Source of the DNA: Methanobrevibacter arboriphilus
GTDB lineage: Archaea; Methanobacteriota; Methanobacteria; Methanobacteriales; Methanobacteriaceae
NCBI RefSeq assembly: GCF_019669925.1
Contig: NZ_AP019779.1
Location: 248,001 to 312,000, forward strand
DNA length: 64,000 bases
Direction of reading: 5' to 3'
In this document: positions 1-9,800 of the stretch, in pieces
Numbering within the stretch: position 1 is the stretch's first letter
Layout: every line of letters begins with the position of its first letter
The notes under the pieces: model-generated
Database searches by the model: none
The model's input: the letters and a program-made list of their open reading frames with translations, nothing else
What the model was told of the DNA's origin: nothing
Translations under genes and position numbers: made by a program

Positions 1-2549
1 AAAATAAAAAATATGGGATTAGGCAGAACTCACGGATAATCTTAACAAACCCATATCAAATACACCACATATTATCATGGCATCATCAATGGAAAGGATT
101 TTATAGCAACTTAAAATATATTGTAATTGATGAAGCACATTATTACAAAGGAATATTTGGATCAAATGTTGCATACTTAATAAGAAGACTAAGAAGAATA
201 GCTAAATTCTATGGATCATCTCCACAATTTATACTATCATCTGCAACCCTTGCAAACCCATTAGAGTTAGCAAATAAATTGGTAGGAGAAAATTTTTACC
301 TTATAGATAAAGATACATCTCCAAGTGGTGAAAAAGACTTTATACTTTACAATCCATTTTATAAAAATTTAAAAAAAAATAAAGGAAATAATAATTCACA
401 ATTAAATTCACAAAATAGAACTGAAAGCATTGGAAACATTAAAGACCTTGAAGATAAATTCATTGAAGATACAATAGCTAATAACAATGAAAATAATTGG
501 ACAAAAATAACAGATGGTCTATCAATACATCAAGAAACAGAAATGATATTTTTATATCTTCTTTTAAAAGATATTCAAACACTTTGTTTTACAGTGTCTC
601 GTAAAATTGCAGAACTCATAGCTATGTGGGCAAAAAAAGACATGAAAAATTATAAAAAGCCACTTGCAGAAAAAATAACAGCCTATAGAGCAGGATATTT
701 AGCTAATGAGCGAAGAGAAATCGAAAATGGTCTAAAAAGTAGAAAATACCTCGGAGTTACATGTACAAATGCTCTTGAACTCGGAATTAACATAGGCTCT
801 CTTGATGCAGTTATAATATCAGGATATCCTGGAACAATGATTTCAACATGGCAACAAGCTGGAAGAGCTGGAAGAGGAAATCAAAAATCAATAATAATAC
901 TACTTGCTTTTGAAAATCAATTAGATCAATATTTCATGAAAAATCCAGAATTTTTCTTTGATAAACCTCATGAAAATGCAATAATAGACTTAAATAATAA
1001 AATGATTATTAAATCTCATCTTTTATGTGCAGCTAATGAGATACCAATTACTGCTGCTGAGGTAAATGAAATATTCAAATGTGATGAAACACTATTAGAT
1101 AAAGCAATTGAAAGCTATGATTTAATAAAAAATAAAAGAGAACAATATATTTATCCTCATGATGATGAAGCATCATTTAAACATTCCTTAGATCAGCTAT
1201 CAAATGATTCATTTAAAGTAATGTCTAATGGAAAACTACTTGAAAATATGGAAATAGGACAAGTCTACAGAGAAGCTCATGAAGGGGCTGTTTTAATAAA
1301 TAAAGGAGAAACATACATTGTTGATAGTGTGAACTTAAAATCAAAGTATGTTAATGTTTATAAACAAGCTGTTGAATATCATACAATTGTTTTAAAAGAC
1401 GTCGATATTAAGATCAAGTCAAAAATAAAAAAAGAAAAAATTGGAAATTTCACAGTGTATTTTGGTGAATTAGAAGTATCTGAAGATTACCACAAATACA
1501 AAAAAATGCACTTTTCAAAATCTCTTGGAACTTTTACACTTGACCTTCCACCACTAAGATTTAAAACTAAAGGAATATGGTTTACTATATCTAATAAAAT
1601 AAAGGAACATCTTGAAGATAAGTTTGATGAAGATAATGTATTTGCTGGAGGTTTACATGGGGTAGAGCATGGATTAATTGGATTATTCCCCCTACATGTA
1701 ATGTGTGATAGATTTGATATTGGAGGTTTATCAACAAATTATCATGAAGATACCCAAGAAGCAACCATTTTTATATATGATGCCTATGAAGGAGGAATTG
1801 GGATTTGTGAAAAAGCTATAGAAGTTTTTAATCAATTGGTTCAATCAACAAAAGATTTAATTGATAATTGCCAATGTGATTCGGGGTGTCCTTCATGTAT
1901 ATATTCTCCAAAATGTGGAAATGAAAATAAACCACTTCATAAAGATGCTACAAGAAATATACTTAATTTTATTCAAAATGAGATTGATACAGCTGAACAA
2001 GAGAATATTTTAGATAAAATTCACTTAGAAGATAATTACAATAAAATTAATAATAAGATTAACAATAAGATTAATAATAAAATTAATAATAGTATTAATA
2101 ATAGTATTAATAATAATTTTAATAATAGAATAAGTAATAATAAAGTTAATAATAGTATTAATAATAATACTAATAATACTAATAATAATTTTAATAATAT
2201 AATGGGCAATAATGAAATAAGTAATAATAATAAAATAAATAATAAAAACAATATAGAAAATGAAGAAAAAACCAATAATACAGAATATAATATTCAAACT
2301 AAACTTAAAGAAGCATTGAAATTCTATAAAGATAAAAATTACACATTTGCAAAAGATTTATTAATAGATATATTAAATTATGATAAAAATAATTCTGATT
2401 CATGGTATTTATTAGGAGCTATACTAAATGAACAAGGAGATGAAAATGGAGCATTGAAATTCTTAAAAAAATCCATTATTATAGACCCAGCTAATGAAAA
2501 GGCACATGAATTAATAGATATTATTAAAAATCAATCTATTAGAAAATAG
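1..2549 (+). CDS. mrfA: MrfA/YprA-like DUF1998 superfamily 2 helicase, 5' end outside window
   Basis: The reading frame is open from base 3, so the N-terminus, including Walker A, lies upstream; an ATG at 279 is internal. The visible part starts inside helicase domain 1: a DEAH box at about 129-140 (VIDEAHYYKG) and motif III SSAT at about 240. Helicase domain 2 follows, with QQAGRAGRG at about 850-880. The DUF1998 region has four clustered cysteines at about 1869-1916 (CQCDSGCPSC...CG), the zinc-binding signature of the MrfA/YprA helicases. In Bacillus subtilis MrfA works with exonuclease MrfB in excision repair of mitomycin C adducts; an MrfB-like gene lies 0.9 kb downstream on the same strand. 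The C-terminus is unusual: an Asn-rich tract (2035-2280) leads into two TPR-like helical repeats (about 2299-2530). Family assignment is strong; the repair role is inferred. Confidence 0.8.
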   Translation, partial: NKKYGIRQNSRIILTNPYQIHHILSWHHQWKGFYSNLKYIVIDEAHYYKGIFGSNVAYLIRRLRRIAKFYGSSPQFILSSATLANPLELANKLVGENFYLIDKDTSPSGEKDFILYNPFYKNLKKNKGNNNSQLNSQNRTESIGNIKDLEDKFIEDTIANNNENNWTKITDGLSIHQETEMIFLYLLLKDIQTLCFTVSRKIAELIAMWAKKDMKNYKKPLAEKITAYRAGYLANERREIENGLKSRKYLGVTCTNALELGINIGSLDAVIISGYPGTMISTWQQAGRAGRGNQKSIIILLAFENQLDQYFMKNPEFFFDKPHENAIIDLNNKMIIKSHLLCAANEIPITAAEVNEIFKCDETLLDKAIESYDLIKNKREQYIYPHDDEASFKHSLDQLSNDSFKVMSNGKLLENMEIGQVYREAHEGAVLINKGETYIVDSVNLKSKYVNVYKQAVEYHTIVLKDVDIKIKSKIKKEKIGNFTVYFGELEVSEDYHKYKKMHFSKSLGTFTLDLPPLRFKTKGIWFTISNKIKEHLEDKFDEDNVFAGGLHGVEHGLIGLFPLHVMCDRFDIGGLSTNYHEDTQEATIFIYDAYEGGIGICEKAIEVFNQLVQSTKDLIDNCQCDSGCPSCIYSPKCGNENKPLHKDATRNILNFIQNEIDTAEQENILDKIHLEDNYNKINNKINNKINNKINNSINNSINNNFNNRISNNKVNNSINNNTNNTNNNFNNIMGNNEISNNNKINNKNNIENEEKTNNTEYNIQTKLKEALKFYKDKNYTFAKDLLIDILNYDKNNSDSWYLLGAILNEQGDENGALKFLKKSIIIDPANEKAHELIDIIKNQSIRK
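2035..2280 (+). repeat. Asn-codon microsatellite inside the MrfA-like gene
   Basis: About 245 bases are almost entirely iterations of AATAAT, AATAAG and ATTAAT, encoding a run of Asn, Ile, Lys and Ser. It separates the DUF1998 core from the C-terminal TPR repeats and stays in frame throughout. It looks like a flexible linker produced by replication slippage. Confidence 0.85.
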
Positions 2550-3145
2550 AATAATTAATTCAAAAAAGAATATTCATAAACTACTCATAATAAAAAAATC
2601 TAAAAATAACAAAATTATTAATATTAAAAAAATTAAAAATTAATATGTGAAAGACTAGATTACTATTTATAAATATAAAATTGAAATTCAAAAAATATAA
2701 ATAATAAAGTAATAATATTATAAAACATAATAATAACATTATAAAATATAGTAATAATATTATAAAATATAATAATAGAAACATTATTAGATATTTTAAT
2801 ATAAATACTATGAGATACTTTATTATAAATATTATAAGATATTTTAGATATTATAATATAATATTTAAAAAATTTTAATAAGAATATGAATTATATATCA
2901 ATAATAATAAATTTTTTAATAATAGTTTTTTAAAAAATAGCTTTTTAAATAATAGTTTTTTAAATAATAGCTTTAAAAAAATAGTTTTTTTAAATAATAG
3001 TTTCTTAAAAATAGTTTTTAAAAAAATAATTTTTTTAAAAGTCTTATATATAATTTTTTTAAAAGTCTTATATATAATTTTTTTAAAAGTCTTATATATA
3101 ATAATATAAGTTTTATGTAAATTAAAATAATTGTAAAAAGATAAT
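2550..3145. other. 600-base intergenic region, A+T-rich, no gene seen
   Basis: The stretch contains only short frames made of Phe, Leu, Ile and Lys codons and no convincing ribosome binding site. It holds short A/T repeats, including three exact tandem copies annotated separately. It probably contains the promoter of the gene at 3146, but so many TATA-like strings are present that none can be singled out. Confidence 0.6.
3031..3102 (+). repeat. 24-bp tandem repeat, three copies
   Basis: The unit TTTTTTAAAAGTCTTATATA followed by TAAT occurs three times head to tail at 3031, 3055 and 3079. Degenerate relatives (AATAGTTTTTTAAA) fill the preceding 100 bases. It lies 45 bases upstream of the 103-residue gene. 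Confidence 0.85.
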
Positions 3146-3457
3146 ATGTCCAATGATCAAAAATTAAAAATTAAAAATGAAATTATAATTAAAATAAATG
3201 ATGTGTTGGAGAATAATCAAATCCAAAAGATTGATAATCTAACCACAGTAAATTCATCTGATAAAATCTCCTATTTAGGAAATATAAAAGTTTTTGATGA
3301 AAATAAATTAGAAAAAATTATCTCAGATATGAATGAAATTTTTAATAAATATGGATCATTTTCAATTAGAACAGAAGATATTACCTCCTGTTGTAAACCT
3401 CCATATAAAAATATCAGTTTTAAAATTAATATTAATCTCACAGACAAAAAAGAATAG
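3146..3457 (+). CDS. Small protein of unknown function in the MrfAB locus
   Basis: A 103-residue soluble protein without signal peptide or membrane segment. It is rich in Lys, Ile and Asn, with a Cys-Cys-Lys-Pro-Pro motif near residue 83 and a predicted alternating helix/strand pattern. I do not recognise the family. It ends 15 bases before the MrfB-like exonuclease on the same strand, so the two are probably co-transcribed and may cooperate. The ATG has only a weak upstream ribosome binding site. The codon pattern is like that of neighbouring genes and no overlapping frame competes, so it is likely real. Confidence 0.65.
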   Translation: MSNDQKLKIKNEIIIKINDVLENNQIQKIDNLTTVNSSDKISYLGNIKVFDENKLEKIISDMNEIFNKYGSFSIRTEDITSCCKPPYKNISFKININLTDKKE

Positions 3458-3472
3458 GTTGTAAAGATATAA

Positions 3473-4534
3473 ATGAAATCAGAAAGATATGAAAATCATG
3501 AAAAAGATATGTTAAAGTCAATATTATCGAAATCTTTAACTTCTGCAGCACCTTCTAAAGAGACTATTGCTAAAGCCCATGAAAACTCTGGAATTAACTC
3601 TGATGATCCTCTAATAAAATTAAAATATACCTTATTAGAACAATATCAAGATCAAAGGTTAGATGATATTGAAGGTAGCGAAATCATAGAAAACAGTTCT
3701 GGAGAAACATTAAAAATCACAAAAAAAGAAAAAATCGATTTTTCAATTGATAAAAAAGAATTTGAAAATGAATTATTTTGTGACTTAAAATTAATTCCTA
3801 AAATAGGTCCTGCTACAGAAAAAAAGCTTAAGGAAGAAGGTTATAAAGATATAAGCTCTCTTTTAGAGCATGAAAAATATAAAGAGCATGCAGAAGAAAT
3901 TATTGAAAAACTAGAAAATGGATCACATATAGATAAGTTTAATCTAATTAGAAAAAATTGTAATAATAAAGGAAAAATGCTTAAATGTGCTGGAGATCTT
4001 GAATATGATAGTTTCAAATTTATGGATATTGAAACATTAGGTCTTTCTAATGTTCCAATTATACTTATTGGTATAGCTGAAATGGATAAAAAAGGAAAAT
4101 CTATCACTTCAACACAATATCTCCTCAGAAGAAAAGTAGAAGAAGCAGCAGTTTTAGAAGGTTATTTATCTCATATTGAAGAAGATTCAACCCTTATTAC
4201 TTATAATGGTGCTAGTTTTGATGTTCCATTTATTAGAAATAGATGTAATTACTACCAATTAAACAATGAAAGTCAACCATTCCATTATGATTTAATTTAC
4301 TATGCAAGAAATCTTTGGAAAGATAAACTACCAAATTGTAAACTAACTACTATTGAGAAACACATATTTGATATTAATCGTGTTGATGATGTTCCAGGAT
4401 CACATATACCTGAATTTTATGATGCATATCTAAAAGAAGATAATATTGGGCCTTTAGTTCCTATTATTGAACATAATCGTTTTGATATAGTATCATTAGC
4501 TAAATTTTTAAATAGAATGTGTGAAAAATTTTAA
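3473..4534 (+). CDS. mrfB: MrfB/YprB-like DEDDh 3'-5' exonuclease
   Basis: A 353-residue protein with an RNase H-fold exonuclease domain of the YprB type in its C-terminal half. The DEDDh residues are visible: D185 and E187 (FMDIETLG), D250 (NGASFDVPF), H334 and D338 (EHNRFDIVSL). Residues about 104-147 (IPKIGPATEKKLKEEGY) form a helix-hairpin-helix, a DNA-binding element before the nuclease. In Bacillus, MrfB degrades DNA in the mitomycin-specific excision pathway with helicase MrfA; the MrfA-like gene is upstream here. Bacillus MrfB has C-terminal TPRs, but this protein ends right after the nuclease domain and the TPRs are on the helicase instead. The repair role is by homology and context. 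Confidence 0.82.
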   Translation: MKSERYENHEKDMLKSILSKSLTSAAPSKETIAKAHENSGINSDDPLIKLKYTLLEQYQDQRLDDIEGSEIIENSSGETLKITKKEKIDFSIDKKEFENELFCDLKLIPKIGPATEKKLKEEGYKDISSLLEHEKYKEHAEEIIEKLENGSHIDKFNLIRKNCNNKGKMLKCAGDLEYDSFKFMDIETLGLSNVPIILIGIAEMDKKGKSITSTQYLLRRKVEEAAVLEGYLSHIEEDSTLITYNGASFDVPFIRNRCNYYQLNNESQPFHYDLIYYARNLWKDKLPNCKLTTIEKHIFDINRVDDVPGSHIPEFYDAYLKEDNIGPLVPIIEHNRFDIVSLAKFLNRMCEKF

Positions 4535-4725
4535 TAAAAATAATTAAAGTTAATCTAAACTTTAATTAAATTATTAATACAAAATAAATTATTATTATAA
4601 AATAAATTAGTATTATTATAAATTAAAATAATATAAAAAGTAAATTACTAATATAAATCAAATTATTATTATTATTATTATAAAATAAATTACTATTAAA
4701 AAGTAAAAAATTAATATAAATATTA

Positions 4726-5397
4726 TTAAAAATTATTTAAAACAAACTTATAATCTTCATAATTATTAATATTAATCAATTCCATAGAATCATCTTCTTC
4801 TACCCCATAAAATGGAAACTGATCTTTAAAAATCTTTCTAAGAATTGGGTTTAAATTACTATCCTCATTATCAAGATATTTAATTAAAATATCTTTATTA
4901 GCTACAAATGGCATTCCTAAACCTTCTGGACTTTTTAATAAACCTGAATTTTTTCTCCTAAGAATAGAAATAGACTTTTCAGGGTTTTTCAAATTAAAAA
5001 GAGAATTGATGATGTTTTTATAAGTTTTGGAACTAACTGTTGGTTGATCTCCAGCTGAACACAAAACATATTTATTTTTACAATGTTTCAACCCATTTAA
5101 TAATGAAGTAGAAAGGTCTACATTAATATTTTCATTTTCGATAATTTTAACTCTATCATCAGTAATATTAGCTAAAGCTTTTTTTATATTAGCTGCAAAA
5201 TGACCTAATACAACAATACACTCATCAACATCAGAGGATAATACATTATTGATAGTTGTTTCAATAACTGTATTAATACTATTTTCACTTGGAAATGGAA
5301 GTAATAATTTATTTTTAATAGGACTTCCTTCTTTAATTTGACTATTTTCCATACGAGAATTTCGTCCTGCTGCAGTTATAACACTAGAAATTAACAT
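4726..5397 (-). CDS. MobA/MocA-like nucleotidyltransferase
   Basis: A 223-residue single-domain protein with the NTP-transferase fold signature at its N-terminus: ITAAGRNSRM, then a lysine in NKLLLPF. A metal-binding aspartate lies at about residue 118 (SAGDQP). This is the pattern of the MobA-like NTP_transf_3 family, whose members transfer NMP to molybdopterin and related cofactors or to sugar phosphates. The substrate cannot be read from sequence. The length fits the family. GTGAGATAAATG supplies a reasonable ribosome binding site. The gene converges with the MrfB-like gene, with an AT-rich 190-base gap between them. Confidence 0.75.
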   Translation of the reverse strand: MLISSVITAAGRNSRMENSQIKEGSPIKNKLLLPFPSENSINTVIETTINNVLSSDVDECIVVLGHFAANIKKALANITDDRVKIIENENINVDLSTSLLNGLKHCKNKYVLCSAGDQPTVSSKTYKNIINSLFNLKNPEKSISILRRKNSGLLKSPEGLGMPFVANKDILIKYLDNEDSNLNPILRKIFKDQFPFYGVEEDDSMELININNYEDYKFVLNNF

Positions 5398-5589
5398 TTA
5401 TCTCACACAATCATACAAACCACAATCATATAAACATTTTATTGATTTAATCTTATTTCATTATAAATAATAAATTTCACATAAATAGATAATATATTTT
5501 ATATAAATAATAAATTTTATAAATAATATAAACTTTGTAAATAATATAAATTTTATAAATAGTAATTATAATTTATATTAGAATTTATA

Positions 5590-6807
5590 CTACGTATTAG
5601 AATCATTGATTAATGAAGAATTGGTATTGTTTATATTAACATCTGTTGGAACCATTTCAATCATTTTTGCATGAATAATCATACCAGTACCCTCACCTTC
5701 AGTCCACATGATAATTTTAATAGGATAATCTAAAGAATTTGTTACCTTAATACCTGAACCTGGATTGACACCAAAGTTTACTGCATCATGATCACCATTC
5801 ATTCCTTTAGGTAAAGAAAGTCCTATAGCTAATGCAATAGATCTTAAAGTTCTAGCAGGAGGACATACTCCATGAGATGCACCCCCTCCAGGAGCTTTGG
5901 GATCAGAAGACACAGCAAAATCAACAATATCAATTCCTGACGATGTTGAATTAGGAGGAATAATTGTTCCATTCCATGCTTTAGCAAATTGTTTAGCATT
6001 ATATGCACGGTTAGCATCATTATATTGAGGATATGATCCTAGGTAAGTATAAGCATCAGTCACATTAAATTCAGTATAGTTTGCCTCATAAACCATGACT
6101 GGTGAGGAAGAAGGATAATAATAAGTATAATTTAACACACTTTCTCCAAAAAATTCTTTTATTTCATCAGGTTTAATAAAAGTCCTATTATCAGAAAAAT
6201 CTGATAATCCATAATCTAAAGTCAAATTATCACCAACATTAGATTGATTAAACCAACTTTCAACAACTTCACCGGATACATATTTATGAGGAATTGTATT
6301 ATTATTAATATCATCTTTTCCAACAAATTTCACTGTTTTGTTTTCTTCAACAATATTTATGCCATCTTCAGTTTTAACTGCAACAGTATAAGGAGTTTTA
6401 TATCCCCAAACAAAATTATCAGGAGGTTTAACAATTAATTTATTGTTTTCCTCAGTTAAAATACCTGGACCAGAAAAACCTGTTGCAACTCCAGAATCTG
6501 AAATTCCCGAACTTGAAAATTCATAAACTGGTAAAGGAACAACCCCTGTTGAAATAGATATAAATACACTACTAAAATCAAAAACTTTCAATCTATTGAA
6601 TAAATAATCAATGTTTGTAACGATAGGATATTTGTCAATTTTTGACTCATCTACAACAGATTCTCCTGCAAAAACTGTTTTACCCAAAGGATATTTTGAT
6701 ACTTCGGTTACATTGCCTGAAAACTCATGTTCTCCCATAAAAGAAAAAGGTAATAGTAAAAATATTACAACTAGTAATCCAACGATAACTTTAACTGACC
6801 AGCGCAT
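5590..6807 (-). CDS. Membrane-anchored VanW-like protein
   Basis: About 405 residues from the ATG at 6807; an in-frame TTG 12 bases earlier is less likely. One N-terminal membrane segment (VIVGLLVVIFLLLPFSF) is followed by a mostly extracellular domain with many N-x-S/T sites. The C-terminal third has a VanW-like pattern: a Gly-Gly-Gly turn before a cysteine (GGGASHGVCPPARTL), a small helical stretch, then VTNSLDYPIKI, like the N-x-x-D/S-Y-P-I strand of VanW proteins. VanW proteins are cell-wall associated in bacteria, with poorly defined function. The gene lies 74 bases downstream of the double MurT-like ligase on the same strand, so a role in the pseudomurein wall is a reasonable guess. The match is distant. 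Confidence 0.55.
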   Translation of the reverse strand: MRWSVKVIVGLLVVIFLLLPFSFMGEHEFSGNVTEVSKYPLGKTVFAGESVVDESKIDKYPIVTNIDYLFNRLKVFDFSSVFISISTGVVPLPVYEFSSSGISDSGVATGFSGPGILTEENNKLIVKPPDNFVWGYKTPYTVAVKTEDGINIVEENKTVKFVGKDDINNNTIPHKYVSGEVVESWFNQSNVGDNLTLDYGLSDFSDNRTFIKPDEIKEFFGESVLNYTYYYPSSSPVMVYEANYTEFNVTDAYTYLGSYPQYNDANRAYNAKQFAKAWNGTIIPPNSTSSGIDIVDFAVSSDPKAPGGGASHGVCPPARTLRSIALAIGLSLPKGMNGDHDAVNFGVNPGSGIKVTNSLDYPIKIIMWTEGEGTGMIIHAKMIEMVPTDVNINNTNSSLINDSNT

Positions 6808-6880
6808 TTTGCCCTTCAATTTATCATATCCCCAAAAATTATAAAACCTATAAAAATTATATAATTTATAAAAAAACTTC

Positions 6881-9800
6881 TTATATCCCTAAATCTCCTC
6901 CCTTATTACCATTTACCTCACTTAAAATTGTTTGGGAATATTTAAGCCCACCTTCCCCTATAATAAGAATAATATCATTACTAATATCTTTTTCATTAAC
7001 ATTACTTTTATCATTATTAATATTTTTATCATTAACACTACTTTTATCATTATTAATATTTTTATCTTTGATAATATTTTTATCATTACTATTGTTTTTA
7101 TCTTTGATAATGTTTTTATCATTGGTACTGTGTTTATTTTTGATAATATTGTTAATATTCTGTTTTGAGTTATTAATAATATTTAAAGCAATTATAAGTC
7201 CTTCTTTCACTTGTTCAAAGCTTGCTCCTAACGTTCCAACTTTTGTAGAGTTTTTGCTAGACTCAGTATAAATTATTTCACATTTTTCATTTGCAAAATC
7301 ATTTATAAATTTTGAAGACTTAAATGCTGAATAAGAAGCTGGAATGATGATATCTGCTTTAGATAAAAGTTTTGCTATTTCTAAGTCCCCTTCGTCACCA
7401 CTTTCTGAAGAAATAGTATTAACTATAATAAATCTTCCATTAGCTAATTTTTTATCATTTTGAATAATATTAGAAACTGTCTGAATAACAGACTTAACAC
7501 CTGCCGGATTATGAGCATAATCAAGAATTATCTTAGGATTATCATTAATAATTTCTAACCTACCATTAACCCCACTAAATGAATTAATTCCATCAGCAAT
7601 ATCATTAATATCAACTCCTGAAAGCCAAGCTCCAGTAGCAGCCGCTAATGAATTATAAACATTAGCTATAGAACCATTTTTCAAAGTTATATCAGCAGTT
7701 TGTTCATAAATCTTTAATGTAAATTTTATAGATGAATCTTCTTTATCAAAAATTATATCTCTAGCCTCAATATCTATCTTTGGATTTTTAAAACCACAAT
7801 CACAGTGATAATTACCTAGATGGCCCAAATAATGAATATCATAAATTAAGTCTTTACCACAAACTGGACATATTCTAGATTCTTTAAAAACATCAATATC
7901 TTTAAAAATGTCTCCATAATAATTAATTCCAAAAAATAATAAATCTTCATTATCTTTTAAGTTTCCAAGATAAGCAACGATTGGATCATCAGCACATAAT
8001 ATTAAATTATCAGCTAAATCAACCATCTCTTTTTTACAATTAACGTAATCATTAAAACTTCCATTAGATAAATGATCCTGAGTAATATTCGTGATAATTC
8101 CAGTATCAACTTCTGCATTTTTAGATATTGTTTCTATCTCACCAGCATTACCAAAAGTGCCTATTTCAATAACAGCTACATCACCCTCAAGTTTAGATTG
8201 TAAAGAAGGAATAAATTCAGTATTTCCTTGAATATTAAGATTGTGCTCTGGAACATTTAATCCAGCAGTTTTAAAAATGTTTTTAAGAATTTCTGTTGTA
8301 GTAGTTTTACCATTAGTACCAGTAACACCAAAAACTAATTTATCAGATCTAAAAAACTTAAATATTTCATCAATACCAAAAACAGGAATATCTTCAAAAC
8401 TCATATTATTTAAATCATTCCTTAAATTATTAATAAATTTTTCATTATCCATTAAACTAGGAGCTAAAAAAATAGAAGATGCATTATATAAAAGTTCATT
8501 ACTAATTTCACTACCTAACTCTAAATCAATACCTTCAGTTTCAAAAATTGATTTTAAAGGAGTTTCATTTGCAGAATCAGAAATTGTTACATCAATACCA
8601 TTTGCAGCTAAAACTCTTCCGATTAAGCTACCAACAGTTCCACAACCACCAATAACAACGACTTTCCCAGAAATAGCTTCATAAAAATTTATCGCATCTT
8701 TAATATCATTTTTAACATTATCATAAGCATTAACAACACCAGGGCCAATATGAATAATTGTATCACCAGTATCAGCTATTGACAATGCATTAAAAATAGA
8801 TTCACTAACATTTTCAGTTACATAAGTTTCAATATCACTACAAACATTAAAAGCTCCATCTAAAACTTCAAAAGCAGCATTATTATCAACAAACTCAGTG
8901 GTTTCATTTTTAGAAGAAACAATCAAAACATCAACTACTTTTCCAAGTACTTCCCCAATTTTATACTTATCTCTTGAAGTTAAAGTATCAGGATTATCCA
9001 AGCTTAATATGAGTTTTCCAGAGATATCAAAGCCAGAAAATAATTTTTCCATACTTTCTGGATTATGAGCAGCATCCATAAAAATATTTACACCATTTAA
9101 CTTATCAATTTTCTCAAATCTTCCTTTAACACCTTTAAATGAAGACATACGGTTTATAGCATCATCTAAATCAATGCCCATGATTAAAGAACTTAAAATT
9201 GTAGCAAGAGAGTTTTCGACATTAATCAAACCAGGAACCTTAATATTAACCTCTCTTTCAAAAGAAGGTATTACTTTTCTAGAATAATTATCACACTTAC
9301 AAATCCCTAAATCAAAATCATCTGAATCAAGATTATCTGAATCAGAATCATTTAAATCAAAACTATCTGAATCAAGATTATCTAAATTAAAATTATTCAA
9401 ATCATAATTAATTTTACCACAATTATTACAAACTAAAGTTAAAATATCTCCAGACTTAATCTTATAACTTGACCCATCTAAACCATTAAGCTTAATATTA
9501 GTAGCTACTATATCATAATCAACATTATCATTATAGTAAGTATTACCCTCAAACTCTACAGTTTGAGGATTTTGAAGACCATACACAATATAATCATGAT
9601 TAAATGTATCTAATCTACTACTAATAATTGGATCATCACCATTAGCAAGAACCAAGCCATTCTTTTTAAGAAGTTTCTCAATAGCTATATTCCTAGTAAT
9701 ATAATCCTCATAATTTTCAAATTCATCCATATGATCAGGTGTTAAATTAGTAATAACACAAAAATCAAGTTCAAGACCATCAGCCATCCTAATAGTTCCA

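Noticed and set aside
2025-2297. Minus-strand open frames rich in Ile/Leu
   Set aside because: They are antisense readings of the Asn-rich repeat in the MrfA-like gene.
4726-5397. CofC (F420 guanylyltransferase)
   Set aside because: Only the shared NTP-transferase fold is visible; no F420-specific feature could be recognised.
6932-7271. Plus-strand frames opposite the MurT-like C-terminus
   Set aside because: Antisense of the Asn/Lys/Asp repeat; low-complexity Ile/Phe composition and no ribosome site.
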